Positions 34,779 through 45,173 of a DNA stretch of 64,000 bases are shown here, piece by piece. A program made the position numbers and the translations under genes. Origin of the DNA: Congeria kusceri (lineage: Eukaryota > Mollusca > Bivalvia > Myida > Dreissenidae); contig CM051033.1 in the NCBI GenBank assembly GCA_027627225.1, positions 6,292,801-6,356,800 of the forward strand. Direction: 5' to 3'. The notes below the pieces were generated by a model that saw only the letters and a list, made by a program, of their open reading frames with translations, had not been told where the DNA came from and ran no database searches. The stretch's first letter is position 1, and every line of letters starts with the position of its first letter.

Positions 34779-35910
34779 ATTCTAGAGCGAAACCATTTCC
34801 GCTCTCATATGCATGTTTTTATTAAGACAAAGAACACCCACCGGCAATGAACCAATGCGCCTTGGTGCACCGCGTGTCCATTATTCGATAAAAATCTTGA
34901 GTCAGCTTAACAAGAGCCAAACAGTCGGCCAATGAGAACGCATACAATTTCCAATATGCAAATGAGCGTTGTCGTTAGAATGTTTATCACCCCCTGATTC
35001 TAATTTTAATTGGTCAAGATGCAAGTCATTAGTTACACATTTATGTTGGATCTGTGTTTTGTTATAGATAAGCGTGTTTTTAACAGCCACGTTTGTAATA
35101 AATAACTACAAATGAAAATTTTAAATAAATAATAATAAATAAATATCATAATTTTGATGAATTTTGGTAAAAGGAACCGTTTACTAAGAATATGAAATAT
35201 GATGTCATTTAACTCGACAAACTGATTGCGTTAAACGTAAATAATTTTTAAGGTTGATATTACATGGCTGATCAATACATTCATTGTACGTTACAATGCA
35301 CCTCCTGCAACGTTATTTCATAAAAAATAACACATTAGCATACACAGTGCCTTCATATAATTACTGTTTTGGTACAAATTATCAGGATTTGTAAAAAAGA
35401 TTGTAATTTTCTAAAATAGACGTTCTTTTATGCGTGTCTAAAGTAAATTTAACGGATTGAGTTATAGCCTTGTTCAAAACTTTTTGTTTAAGCTAAATGA
35501 CCCGCCCATTTGGTATATTAATTTAGTTTATTATATACTTAAGTCGGTATGTGATTTTTTATTATATTTTTTTAATTTGTAGTGTTTTATTATGTATTTC
35601 AGAAATTCTGATCGATTTATGGAGTAAACACATGTATATATGCATGTTTTCTGTATCTGTAACCAGCGCTTTTGCCAACTTGTCAGTGCGCATGCGCGAA
35701 AAATCACGATTGTAAACAATAACAATCAACGTTCCTATAAGCTATTTAGATAGGTTGAAGTTTTTCGCTAGTGTCTCAACTTTTCGTTTCTGCTCTCTAT
35801 CTCTGGAACAGATTATTGTAATAAAACTTCAAACAAATATGCCTTATAGCGAGACCCCACTTGGGATTACACATGGAATGGGTGGGGTCAAGGTCATTTC
35901 TTGACTATTG
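34131..35910 (+). mobile_element. TTTAGCTCGACTTTTT-type element split by an insertion (copy B)
   Basis: The 5' part at 34,131-34,376 (TTTTGAGCTCGACTTTTTGA, GGCAAGCTATTTTACTCG, GGCATCGGCGTTGGCATTCG) matches 49,047-49,268. After an inserted element (34,379-35,735) the match resumes at 35,738 (TAAGCTATTTAGATAGGTT, CAACTTTTCGTTTCTGCTC, GAGACCCCACTTGGGATT) and fades at about 35,910. The 3' hairpin end is missing. Confidence 0.75.
34379..35735. mobile_element. 1,357-bp non-autonomous element with TATA target duplication
   Basis: The ends GGAACGTTG (34,379-34,387) and CAACGTTCC (35,727-35,735) are exact inverted repeats. Both sides are flanked by TATA (34,375-34,378 and 35,736-35,739). The uninterrupted relative at about 49,265 reads CACATATAAGCTG with a single TATA, which gives an empty-site comparison. 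Both ends also carry a CGCGCA motif inside. No transposase frame is present. The superfamily is uncertain (4-bp TATA, or TA depending on alignment). Confidence 0.72.
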
Positions 35911-36734
35911 CCTGACAGCAAGAAAACTTTACAAGACTGCCTTTTTAAAAAACAGTCTATTTAAAAAACTGCCTGTTTATTTAAAAAACAAAAAACACTT
36001 AGTTACATATTCCAGCGAAATGGACAAATATATTATAAATTACACATACTGAAGCATTTTTCTTGTGCTTATTGGGGCTTATATACTGAATATATAGTTT
36101 GTTTTTTGCTAATCGACAGAAATTCAAGAAATTAAAGATGGCGGCCATTGCATCGCCAGAATGTATTTTGGCTTTTTCCTGAACTTTGAACGCAAATGCG
36201 GTCAGAAAAACCAATTTAATCGTAATATATTTCAAATTAAAGCTTAGAAAGTGTATTTTTAAATGCTATAACTTTCATATTAACATACCGATTCAGGATC
36301 CGACAAATTCATGTATACTTTGGTCATTTGTAACAAGCTTGTTTACAGTCCGATTTAACGGAAGTTGTTTCACCATGAAGGGGAATTTCTCCTCTGATTG
36401 GTTAATTTAACTTCATAAATATTCAAATAGATATACATCACCGCATAACCTGTGGAAAATACCCACCTTCACCAAACGGTGTCCGCGTTGATAGACTCGA
36501 TAGCGGAGGTGTGAAATCGTCGATAATCCCCATTGTTCAATAATTAAACAATGATAAAAAACACTTATCCTTTATCGATTTTCATGAAATAAAAACCATA
36601 TTAAACAGAATTTTATTGTGCAAAGCACCTAATTCATCCGATGAAATATACGACCGTCAGAAAATCAATATCAGTGAATGGATTATTGGATTTTGCTGTG
36701 GATGCTATTCCTATATGTAGTACGTAACATTGCA

Positions 36735-36971
36735 TAGTGGTCCTCTCCAAAGATTGTTCAAATTATGCCCCTGGGGTCAATATGGCCACACCCCAAGGGG
36801 TCGCAGAATGACTGTCAAAAGCTTTACCTGAAACGACAAGGCCCAGAGGTTTGTTAAGATTGTTCAAATTATGCCCCTGGGATAAAAATAAGCCACACCT
36901 CGGAGATGCAAATTCTAATTGGATTACACGGTCTCAGGTGAGGGTCCTAGGACCCTCAGGGTCCTCTTGTT
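36735..36971 (+). mobile_element. hairpin-ended repeat element (copy B)
   Basis: Copy B counterpart of 27,222-27,458, with the same GGACCCTCAGGGTCC hairpin and TCTTGTTT end. Confidence 0.65.
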
Positions 36972-37082
36972 TCAGGAATTTTACAATTGTGATCAGTAAT
37001 ATCACAAGGGGGTCCCTAAGACCCTTGGCCGGTCCCTATGACCCTTGGCCAAATCGCTAAGATTTGGATAAAAAGCGCTTGT

Positions 37083-37779
37083 TTCATTTGATTATGACAA
37101 CCCTGTCACCTGTTAGTCGGTGTCACCGTCGCCGTAATGCTTTGGTTAATGTACTGTCTTCTGGGTCATAATGTGAGGTCACTGACTAAGACCCATAACT
37201 CTGACCTGCAATATGGCAGAAATTTTCCCCTTTTTGGACTTAAAAAATCAGGTTAAAGCGTGCGTGCAACAATTCCATATCTCTATATATACTATAGATA
37301 TTCAATTGAAACTTCACAAATGCATTCGGGTCATTATATAAGGTCACTGGCCAAGACCCATGACTGTGACCAGCATTTGAGCAGAATTATGCCCCTTTTT
37401 GTACTTAGAAAAATAAGGGTAAAGGTTTGCTTGCAAGAAGTACATATCTCTGTAACTACTACAGATATTCAATTGAAACTTCACACATGTCTTTGGGGTC
37501 ATTATATAAGGTCACTGACCAAGGCCCATAGCTCTGACCTGCAATTTAGCAGAATTATGCCCCATTTTGTACTTAGAAATTCAGGTTAAAGTTTGCGTGT
37601 AACAACTCCATATCTCTATAATTACTACAGATATTTAATTGAAACTTCACACATGTCATCAGGGTCATTATGTAAGATCACTGACCTAGGCACATAACTT
37701 TGACCAGCATTTGAGCAGACTTATGCTTCTTTTTTGTAGTGATAAAGGCCTATAACTCTGTCCTGAGACAGCTCTTGTT
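37083..37779 (+). mobile_element. hairpin-ended repeat element with ~170-bp monomers (copy B)
   Basis: Copy B counterpart of 27,570-28,266, ending in GTCCTGAGACAGC then TCTTGTT. Confidence 0.7.
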
Positions 37780-37802
37780 GTGACGTTTGTTTGCATTTTC
37801 AG

Positions 37803-37964
37803 CTGGATACAGTTGTAAAATACCACTCTGCAATTGGCAATCCAGCTTTGAATTCCTGGGAGCTTTTGATTCACACAGCAGTCTGCTCAAAAGTCCCATC
37901 TTATTTCTTGCCGTTATGTCTGTCAGTTCTATTTTGGATCCTCGTATCTATTCTGCAGTCGTAA
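37803..37964 (+). CDS. candidate terminal exon with hydrophobic tail (copy B)
   Basis: Identical in sequence to the candidate at 28,290-28,451, with the same acceptor and stop. The identity reflects the recent duplication and adds no independent support for coding. Confidence 0.3.
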   Translation: MDTVVKYHSAIGNPALNSWELLIHTAVCSKVPSYFLPLCLSVLFWILVSILQS

Positions 37965-38093
37965 ACAAGATACACACACACACACCAAGTGTGCATGTCG
38001 TAATCTGCCAATTTTACCTAACCACACAAAATTACTGTCCAATGAAAAGCATTTAAGAACAGAACATTTACATTTATACACATGTATTTATAG

Positions 38094-38837
38094 TAGGGAT
38101 GGCAAAATTATTTGAATATTCGATTGAATGATTCCCATTAGAATAGTTTAAACGCTATTCGAATATTCGCACATTTGTATTGCTTTTTAAAAACCAATAC
38201 TTTCCTGATTGTAGAAAGTATTTTTCTGTCAACATGAAGCGGTATTTCACCAAAAGATACCTATTGCCGTGTTTTCAATAGTATGGGCCCGTGTCACTTG
38301 TCAGACTTAAAGATATTGAATATACGGGTCGGTGTCAGTGGCCTATCGTCTAGTCACCAGTAATAGGCAATTGAACCAGACAGTAGGAAAACATAACTGT
38401 TCATTGTAATTACAACTCGCGTTTAGACTTGTGAAAGAAGTAACAACAAATAAATTACAGAAGCGCGATTACAAATTTTAGCAGTCATTATAGCTGAGAA
38501 ACTTCGCTCAAATTTGCTGATAAACGAATGATTATCGGAGCGTTTGTAAATTGATAAAAATGAGTGGTTTTATAAAAACTATTTGATTACAAGAACAATT
38601 TAAATGGGTACTGCAGTTGTTTATGTTTGTATACTGTGCAATTTATACATTAATTAGAAAGTGCAAATGACAGTACTGGCTAATCGGAACTAAAATGTCA
38701 TACAAAAAATAATTATTATGTCTCCTAGTCCAGAAAGTTCAAAATAGTTAATACCAATCGATGCGAATATTTGAATATTCGATTGAATGAAAAAGCGAAT
38801 ATTCAAATACCGATTTTGGTATTCGATGCCATCCCTA
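38094..38837 (+). mobile_element. hAT-like MITE (TAGGGATGGCA family), copy 3
   Basis: Copy B counterpart of 28,581-29,324. The length (744 bp) and 11-bp terminal repeats are the same. Confidence 0.8.
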
Positions 38838-39678
38838 ATTATGCCCCCCTTCGAAGAAGTGGGGGTATCTTGCTTTGCACTTGTGCATCTGTCTGTAGGT
38901 CTGTCCATAGACCATTTCATTTCAGCACGATATCTTGAGAACGCTTCGACCTACTATCATGAAAGTTGGAACGCTTGTTACCTGGGAGGAAAGGAAGAAC
39001 CCTATAAATGTTCAGGTCAAAGGTCAAGGTCACCGTTGCTAAAAATAGAAAAATGGTTGCCCCTCAATAACTTTAGAACACATTGAGATATTTTAAAGAA
39101 ACTTTATACGTAGATACCTTACATCGAGACCTTGCTTGAAATTGCATATGGTGTGGGTGGGGTCAAGGTCACTGTTACTAAAAATTAAAAAACAGACCAT
39201 TTCGTTTCCGCACGATATCTTGAGAACGCTTTGACCTACGATCATGAAAATTGGTACGCTGGTTACTTGGAGGAAAGAAAAAACCCTATAAATTATGAGA
39301 TCAACAGGTCAAAGGTCAAGGTCACCGTTGCTAAAAATAGAAAAACCGTTTCCCCTCAATAACTTGAGAACGCGTTGAGATATTTACATGATAAATGAAA
39401 CTTTATACATAGATACCTTACACCGAGACCTCACTTGGGATTGCATATGGAGTGGGTGGGGTCATGGTCAAGGTCACCGTTACTAAAAATAGAAAACCGG
39501 TTTTCGCCCAATAACTTGAGAACACATCGAGATATTTTAATTGAACTTCATACATAGATACCATATATTGAGACCTCGCTTATGATTGCATATTAAAAAA
39601 AAAAATCTTAACAATTGCACATATTCACAACTTGGCTGCAAGTCGGGGGGCATACATGTTTTACAAACATCTCTTGTT
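38838..39678 (+). mobile_element. hairpin-ended element, ATTATGCCCCC type (copy B)
   Basis: Copy B counterpart of 29,325-30,166, one base shorter (ACTTTATACG against ACTTTATTACG). Confidence 0.78.
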
Positions 39679-40430
39679 AATAGACATTTATATTATTCAT
39701 GCTATGTTAATATAACACCATACAATTAAAAGAACATTGTGGTTTCTTTACATCTCCTTTACCTGACCAAATTTTTTTCTACCAGCCATGAGGGCCAGTG
39801 TCTGCGAAAACCGTCGGTCTGCCGGTGCTGACTGATAAATTTAGTGCAGGACAGACAAATGTTGAAAGACAATCGGTCTGACTGACCGACGAAAAAATCG
39901 GATGATGATAATTACAATTCGATTAAATTTAGACCGGATGTGAGGCAATTTGGTTAATATCGGACATTTCGGCCAAATTCTTTGACGGCCGACTAGACTA
40001 TACTGGTTTCGGTATCATAGCAATTTGGAACATTTAAATTAATGAATGGGAAATACACATAAATATACATGCATAATATACACATAAATATGCATGCATA
40101 ATATACAAACTATCTCTAAAAGCAATAATTAAAATGTATTTGACATTTAAATCTCAATAATAATATTTATCGCACAAACACTTTGTATTTAAAACGCTTT
40201 AGTTTTAAGTTTACTTCAGTTACCAAAAGGCATAGACTAGAGTCCTGATTAGAATTAGAATAAGCTGATCAAATATTGAGATAGGCTAAAATGACGTTGC
40301 AACATAGAACAATTGCTTGCATGCATTTACTGTGACTCGCACACATGTGTGCACTCTAGTCCAAATAATAATAGGTGGATTCTGAGCTATTTTTTGTATG
40401 AGCAGAATCAACATTACGTACACTTACCCT

Positions 40431-40712
40431 TTATTTATTTATTTGGATATTTCACCGTATTCAACAGTATTTCAGTCATATAACGGCGGTCAGTTAACCT
40501 ACTCACACTTCCTGGGTAAGCTGGTTAAACCAGCACTAAGTGCACATACTTATGCCAGTAACTGACAACTGCCCTACTTGAATCAGAGGTAGGGGGAGAA
40601 TGGCCGTAGAAATAATTTCATGACCAATCTCCACACAAGTTATGTGGCTGGGCTGGGAATCCAACCCGCGATCTTTGGGTTTGTAGTCCAGCGCTCTACC
40701 AACTGCGACCTC
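40431..40712 (-). mobile_element. tRNA-derived SINE (copy B)
   Basis: Copy B counterpart of 30,920-31,203. The A-box region here reads GGTCGCAGTTGGTAGAGCG. The diverged paralogous locus at 53.4 kb lacks this SINE, so it inserted after that older duplication. Confidence 0.78.
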
Positions 40713-41138
40713 ATGTATATAGGAGTAGTGTGCACCCCAAATTCAGCAGCTAGTTATTCATTGTAATTGATCCGTGAAGTGTGTATACAATTGCTTACAA
40801 AGCTGCGAAATCTTGCAAGAACACCTGTTTACATTGCGAAATAAATAATCAAACAACAAAACTCAAAAACATTGAGAACATAAATTGAAAATAACATTGA
40901 TCACTACTAGGTATACCCATCACATCGTCATTTAGACTGACACTATCTCACATATTATTTTAAGCTTGCCACATTGCCTGCTTTATAGGTTAACCCTTAC
41001 TGCGCGGGAACCGGGTAAACTCGGGTCCGGGATTTAGTGCAGTACGAACGGGAACTGAGTATACTTGTTTTCAATAGTGGTCTAATTTTAGTAGTTCCGG
41101 GAGTTTCCCCGATTTTCGTCATCGGTATTTTTCAGTAT

Positions 41139-41210
41139 TAACCAATGAAAAAAGGTCTTCCCTAATTTGTATCGATATGATTGGTCTTTATTTTTTGATT
41201 TTATGACGTC
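41139..41210 (+). promoter_or_regulatory. piggyBac promoter-like region
   Basis: Upstream of the transposase ATG at 41,263 lie ACCAAT (about 41,140), an inverted CCAAT box ATTGGT (about 41,180) and TGACGTC (41,204-41,210), a CRE-like core. The same set is duplicated in copy A (31,629-31,700). The function is an inference from motifs only. Confidence 0.4.
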
Positions 41211-42460
41211 GAAATGTAAAATCAACAAGCCTTGAAATTCAGACCAAAACGAGACAAAGAAAATGGCGGACGTTAGTTTTGATGCAGAACTATTCTTTGG
41301 TAATTCGGACAGCGATTGTGATTTTGAGGAATTTGAAGGGTTTGATGAGCAAGATATACGTGATGTACAGCCTGGACAATTACCAGAATACGATGCAAAC
41401 CAGTTTGAAGGCGACAGAGAGTCTCCAAGTGACATGTTAGCAAATTGGTCGTCGAGTGTTGTTGAACCTTTGGTACCACCATTCGTTGCAGAAAGTGGTT
41501 TGTGCGTTGATTTGGAGATCGATTCAGTTCCATTAGACTATTTCTCGTTGTTTCTGAATGATGGGGACATGGATCATATTGCATTCGAAACGAATAGGTA
41601 TTTTGCACAGCAACGAGCCAAAAAGCAGCCGTCTCGTTTTTCGAGAATGAACTCTTGGTATGACACTACTGGGCCTGAGATACGAAAATTTCTGGGCATG
41701 ACCATTGTTATGGGACTCGTTGACAAACCTGCACTCAGCAATTACTGGTCTACTGACAAGCTGGTCTGCACTCCAGAGTTCAGCCATATGATGCCACGAG
41801 ACAGGTTTCTGTCTTTGTTGTCATTTTTGCATTTGGCAGACAACACGACAGCACCCACTCGTGAACAAGAAGGCTTCGATCCGTTGTACAAGGTGTGTAT
41901 ATATTCATAACTAAACACTTTACATGCATATTTTATTTGCCATCTTGAAATAAAAACATACCACAAGTTTATACATTTATTCTGCATATATGTGTTTACA
42001 ACAATGTTACATACCGTCTTTATCCTAATAAACGCGCCCGGGCGCGATGCAAATCACGGGGGGGCGCGTTTATTTCACCCTCCTACATGTATAATATGAG
42101 CCAACACATAAATGTGCTAATTTGAGGAAAAATTCATTGAGCAATCGTAAATACCCGGTATTCATAATACACGCCATTTTGCTGTTTTTCCAGAATACGA
42201 CACCCTATTATCTTGCAGGCTGAAAGGGCCGTTGTGGACATCACAGCGGATAATGGTAACAGTAGGTGTGAGATAGCAACAGTTTTGATAGCAATTAAAA
42301 TGACTGAATAAATTATTTAAAAATGTTTTTGTGTTTTCACACTTGTATTTGAAAGCATTACTGAGCCACACATATTCTCAGAGAATTACGGTATCTAAAA
42401 ATTGTCCAAATTATAGTGTCATATAACCTTTGCTTTTCATCATAAAAACGCGTTAAACCG

Positions 42461-42477
42461 CACGTGCTATGACGTCA
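42461..42477 (+). promoter_or_regulatory. E-box and CRE upstream of the pogo transposase
   Basis: CACGTG (42,461-42,466) and a full palindromic TGACGTCA (42,470-42,477) lie 45-60 bp before the transposase ATG at 42,522. These are consensus sites for bHLH-ZIP and CREB/ATF proteins respectively. A promoter role is inferred from position. Confidence 0.45.
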
Positions 42478-42521
42478 TCATAAGTTTAAATTTGAATTGA
42501 CGCGCTCGTTCTTCTCTCGAC

Positions 42522-44647
42522 ATGCCGTCGAAGCGGACATACACCGCTGCGTTTAAGCTCAAGGTTGTTATAGTTGCAGAACAACATGGAAAGCACTATG
42601 CTTCCAAACAATTTAATGTGCATCGCAAACGTGTACAAGATTGGTGCAAGATGAAGGACGAATTGTTGAAAGGACCCAAAACTGCAAAACGTATGAAAGG
42701 CGGAGGTCGTCCTCTCAAGGTAGAACATAATATATCAGTATCACTTCTTTACCTGTGTCGTTAACCAATGTCCTTTACAATAATTATTTTAACGATGTCT
42801 TTCTAAAGTTAAAAACTACCTTATTTAAAGAAACCCTTGTTTTATACGAACACATTAAATTTAATTAAATAACAAAAACTGATAAGAACAAATAAAAATT
42901 AAAATCAACAACAAAAAATGAAATGTCGGTATGTTTAACCGCTGAAAAATAAAACTTTAAACTAAATTTTAACACGTTTTGTTATTTAGCGGATAACACG
43001 CGGTAACGCCATATCATATTTTGTTATTTTTTTTTTTTTATTATACCCCCGCAAACGAAGTTTGTAAGGGGGTATATAGGAGTCACGCTGTCGGTTGGTT
43101 GGTTTGTCGGTTGGTTTGTCGGTCCATCGGCATAAAATGTCATAAGTTTGTGGAGCGAACTACTTCTACATTTCTCATGCGATTGAATTGAGACTTGAAA
43201 TATGTCATCACCATGAAGTGTAGATGTGCAAGACACAATTTTCACGCGCAGTGATCCATTTATTTATAAGTTATGTGCCCTTGAAATTAGCCATTGGCAT
43301 GGCTGCTATTCCTGTGACAAAGCGGTGCGGGGGTATTTTTAGTCACGTTTAAGACAAAGCTCTAGTTTAACTCTATTGTTTTACCTTGTAGTACCCTGAT
43401 ATCGATACATCACTGATGCGATGGTTTGAGGACCGACGGCAGCATGGGGTGCGAGTGACCGGGAAAAAGCTAAAACAGGAGGCCTTAAGGTTACATAAGG
43501 AAAACGGCAACCAGTCCTTCAAGGCCTCAAATGGATGGTACCAACGCCTCAAAAAACGACACGGAATAACATTTCGTAGATCCACTCACATAGCCCAACA
43601 CCCAGTAGAAATAACCGATGACAAGGTCGACAAGTTCTTACGGTTTGTGATTAGAATGAGGCATTTACGGGAATATGCTGACTCAGAAATATTGAACATG
43701 GATGAAACGCCCGTGTGGCTGGAAATGCCTGGCAAATCGACGCTAGATACACAAGGGGCACGTGAAGTTCACGTTTCGTCCACAGGACACGAAAAGGAGA
43801 AAATAACCGTTACGCTGGGTGCATACGCGGACGGTACCAAGTTGGCACCCCTTGTTCACTTACCTGGCGTACGACCACCAAAAAAGGACGACATTCCATC
43901 CGGTATACAGATTATTATGTGCGGAGCTGGCAAAAAATCATGGGCAAACGTCGAGACTATTAAATTCTGGCTCCAAAAGTTGTATGGAATAAACAACCAA
44001 AAACGGCGTCTTCTAGTGTGGGACTCATTTAAGGCTCATATAACGCCAGAGATCAAGGATTTGGTTAAAACAAAGTACAATACGGACATGGCGGTGATAC
44101 CGGGTGGGTGCACATGTAAACTTCAACCAGCCGACGTGTCATGGAACCGGCCGTTTAAAGTCAAATTGGCGGAGTACTACGACGAGTGGATATTTAATGG
44201 CCCTGTGGAAAACACTCGCTTCGGTAACCGGAAGGCACCGTCGAAGGCCCTACTTTTAAAGTGGATCAAGGCAGCCTGGTCAGAGATTACCCCCGCAATC
44301 ATTAAAAAGTCGTTCAAAAAGTGCGGGATCTCCCTAGCCCTCGATGGAAGCGAAGATGACCTGTTCCAACAGTCCGACGAAGAGCCATCGTCCGAATTTG
44401 AGGGATTCAGCGATGATGACATTGAAATCGCAGAGCAGGTGTGTGGTTTAATTTACCTGAACATTTTTTAAAACAGTTTAAAACATAATGCAAATACGAT
44501 GTAATTTTAAAATGTCTTAATGTTATATTTCAGGTTCTAGAGAACGTGGCCGGGACGAGCCAAGAGATCATACTTACCGAGTCAGACGACGACGTAGACA
44601 GCGATGAAGATGCCACTAGCACTGATCCCGACAGCGACGGACGTTAA
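42522..44647 (+). CDS. pogo/Tigger-like transposase, three exons, 452 aa
   Basis: Exon 1 is 42,522-42,719 (66 codons, donor AAG|GTAGAA). Exon 2 is 43,392-44,438 (349 codons, acceptor TTGTAG, donor CAG|GTGTGT). Exon 3 is 44,534-44,647 (37 codons plus TAA, acceptor TTTCAG). All junctions are in phase 0. Residues about 1-55 form a psq-type helix-turn-helix (KRTYTAAFKLKVVIVAEQ, KQFNVHRKRVQDW). Residues about 67-130 form a CENP-B/Tc5-type HTH (GRPLK at the exon 1 end, YPDIDTSLMRWFEDRR, WYQRLKKRHGITFRR). A DDE_1 catalytic domain follows, with Asp170 (LNMDETPVW), Asp277 (VWDSFKAHI) and Asp314 (LQPADVSWNRPFK). The C terminus is acidic (SDDDVDSDED). It would cut and paste the surrounding element by its TIRs. 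The length and complete triad fit an active enzyme. A domesticated TIGD/jerky-type host gene is unlikely because TIRs and TA duplications flank it. Confidence 0.93.
43041..43368 (+). mobile_element. small hairpin-ended element inside pogo intron 1
   Basis: The 5' end forms a hairpin (ATACCCCC with GGGGGTAT, and CAAAC-GAA-GTTTG inside), followed by a TCGGTTGGTTGG/TTTGTCGGTCC run. The 3' part has GCGGTGCGGGGGTATTTTTAG, GTCACGTTTAAGAC and CTCTAGTTT. It resembles the 29,325 and 53,500 elements in layout. This is a third level of nesting: small element in pogo, pogo in piggyBac. Confidence 0.65.
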
Positions 44648-45173
44648 ATGTGGATTTATTGTGAACAAAATGTTGTTGTACTGCAATATGAGAGATCTAT
44701 AGGGGATGGATGTTGTTTTCCATGTATTGTTTTGATTCCCGGTATAACAATTAAAATGTTGGAACAGTGCAATTGTTTTAAATTAAACAAGTAATTAAGT
44801 CCTATAAATTAACCCTACGTTCCGCAATTTGAACGACCTGTATAGATCCGCATTTTAAGCGTCCGGTGTCAAAATAATTTCATAACATGAATTTTACATT
44901 TTGACAATCAAAATCACCTGTCTGTTTGAGTTTAACGGTAAGATATATTGAATTTATATTTACAAAGTCTTATTTCAATTACGTTCTTGCCAAGTTACCT
45001 GTATATTAAATAATAAGTATGTTCCGTCAAGTAAAACGTCATTTATTCACCGCTCACTTGGCCCTTGGCAGCCGAGAAATGGGGGCGCTATTATTATGTT
45101 CACTGATGCATTTTATTATAAGTACGGGGGCGCGTTTATTAGGGACGGAGCGTTTATTAGGATAAATACGGTA

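Larger units (their letters stand above)
31787..41296 (+). repeat. tandem segmental duplication, copy B (9,510 bp)
   Basis: Second copy of 23,381-31,786, joined head to tail. It is longer because it keeps a 1,110-bp segment (33,669-34,778) missing from copy A. Unlike copy A it continues into the complete piggyBac element at its right end. Example single-base differences between the copies: AAATACATAG versus AAACACATAG, TTACTATTTTGG versus TTACTGTTTTGG, and CCAACTACGACC versus CCAACTGCGACC. Confidence 0.97.
42014..45171 (+). mobile_element. complete pogo/Tigger-like transposon, 3,158 bp
   Basis: It is flanked by a TA duplication (42,012-42,013 and 45,172-45,173), the Tc1/mariner-pogo signature. 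The 22-bp terminal inverted repeats (42,014-42,035 and 45,150-45,171) start CCGT.TTTATCCTAATAAA and differ at one position. The motif GCGTTTATT occurs four times: once in each TIR and once just inside each end (42,066-42,074 and 45,132-45,140), possible transposase binding sites. Between the ends lies a three-exon transposase gene with no visible lesion. It sits in the intron of the piggyBac transposase, in the same orientation. With complete ends and an open gene it could be recently active. Confidence 0.93.

Noticed and set aside
41088..42000. Minus-strand frames of 81-115 codons opposite the piggyBac exon
   Set aside because: They are shadows of the coding strand and have no recognisable features.
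42522..44647. Pogo transposase as a domesticated host gene (TIGD/jerky type)
   Set aside because: It is enclosed by matching TIRs and TA target duplications and lies in another transposon's intron.
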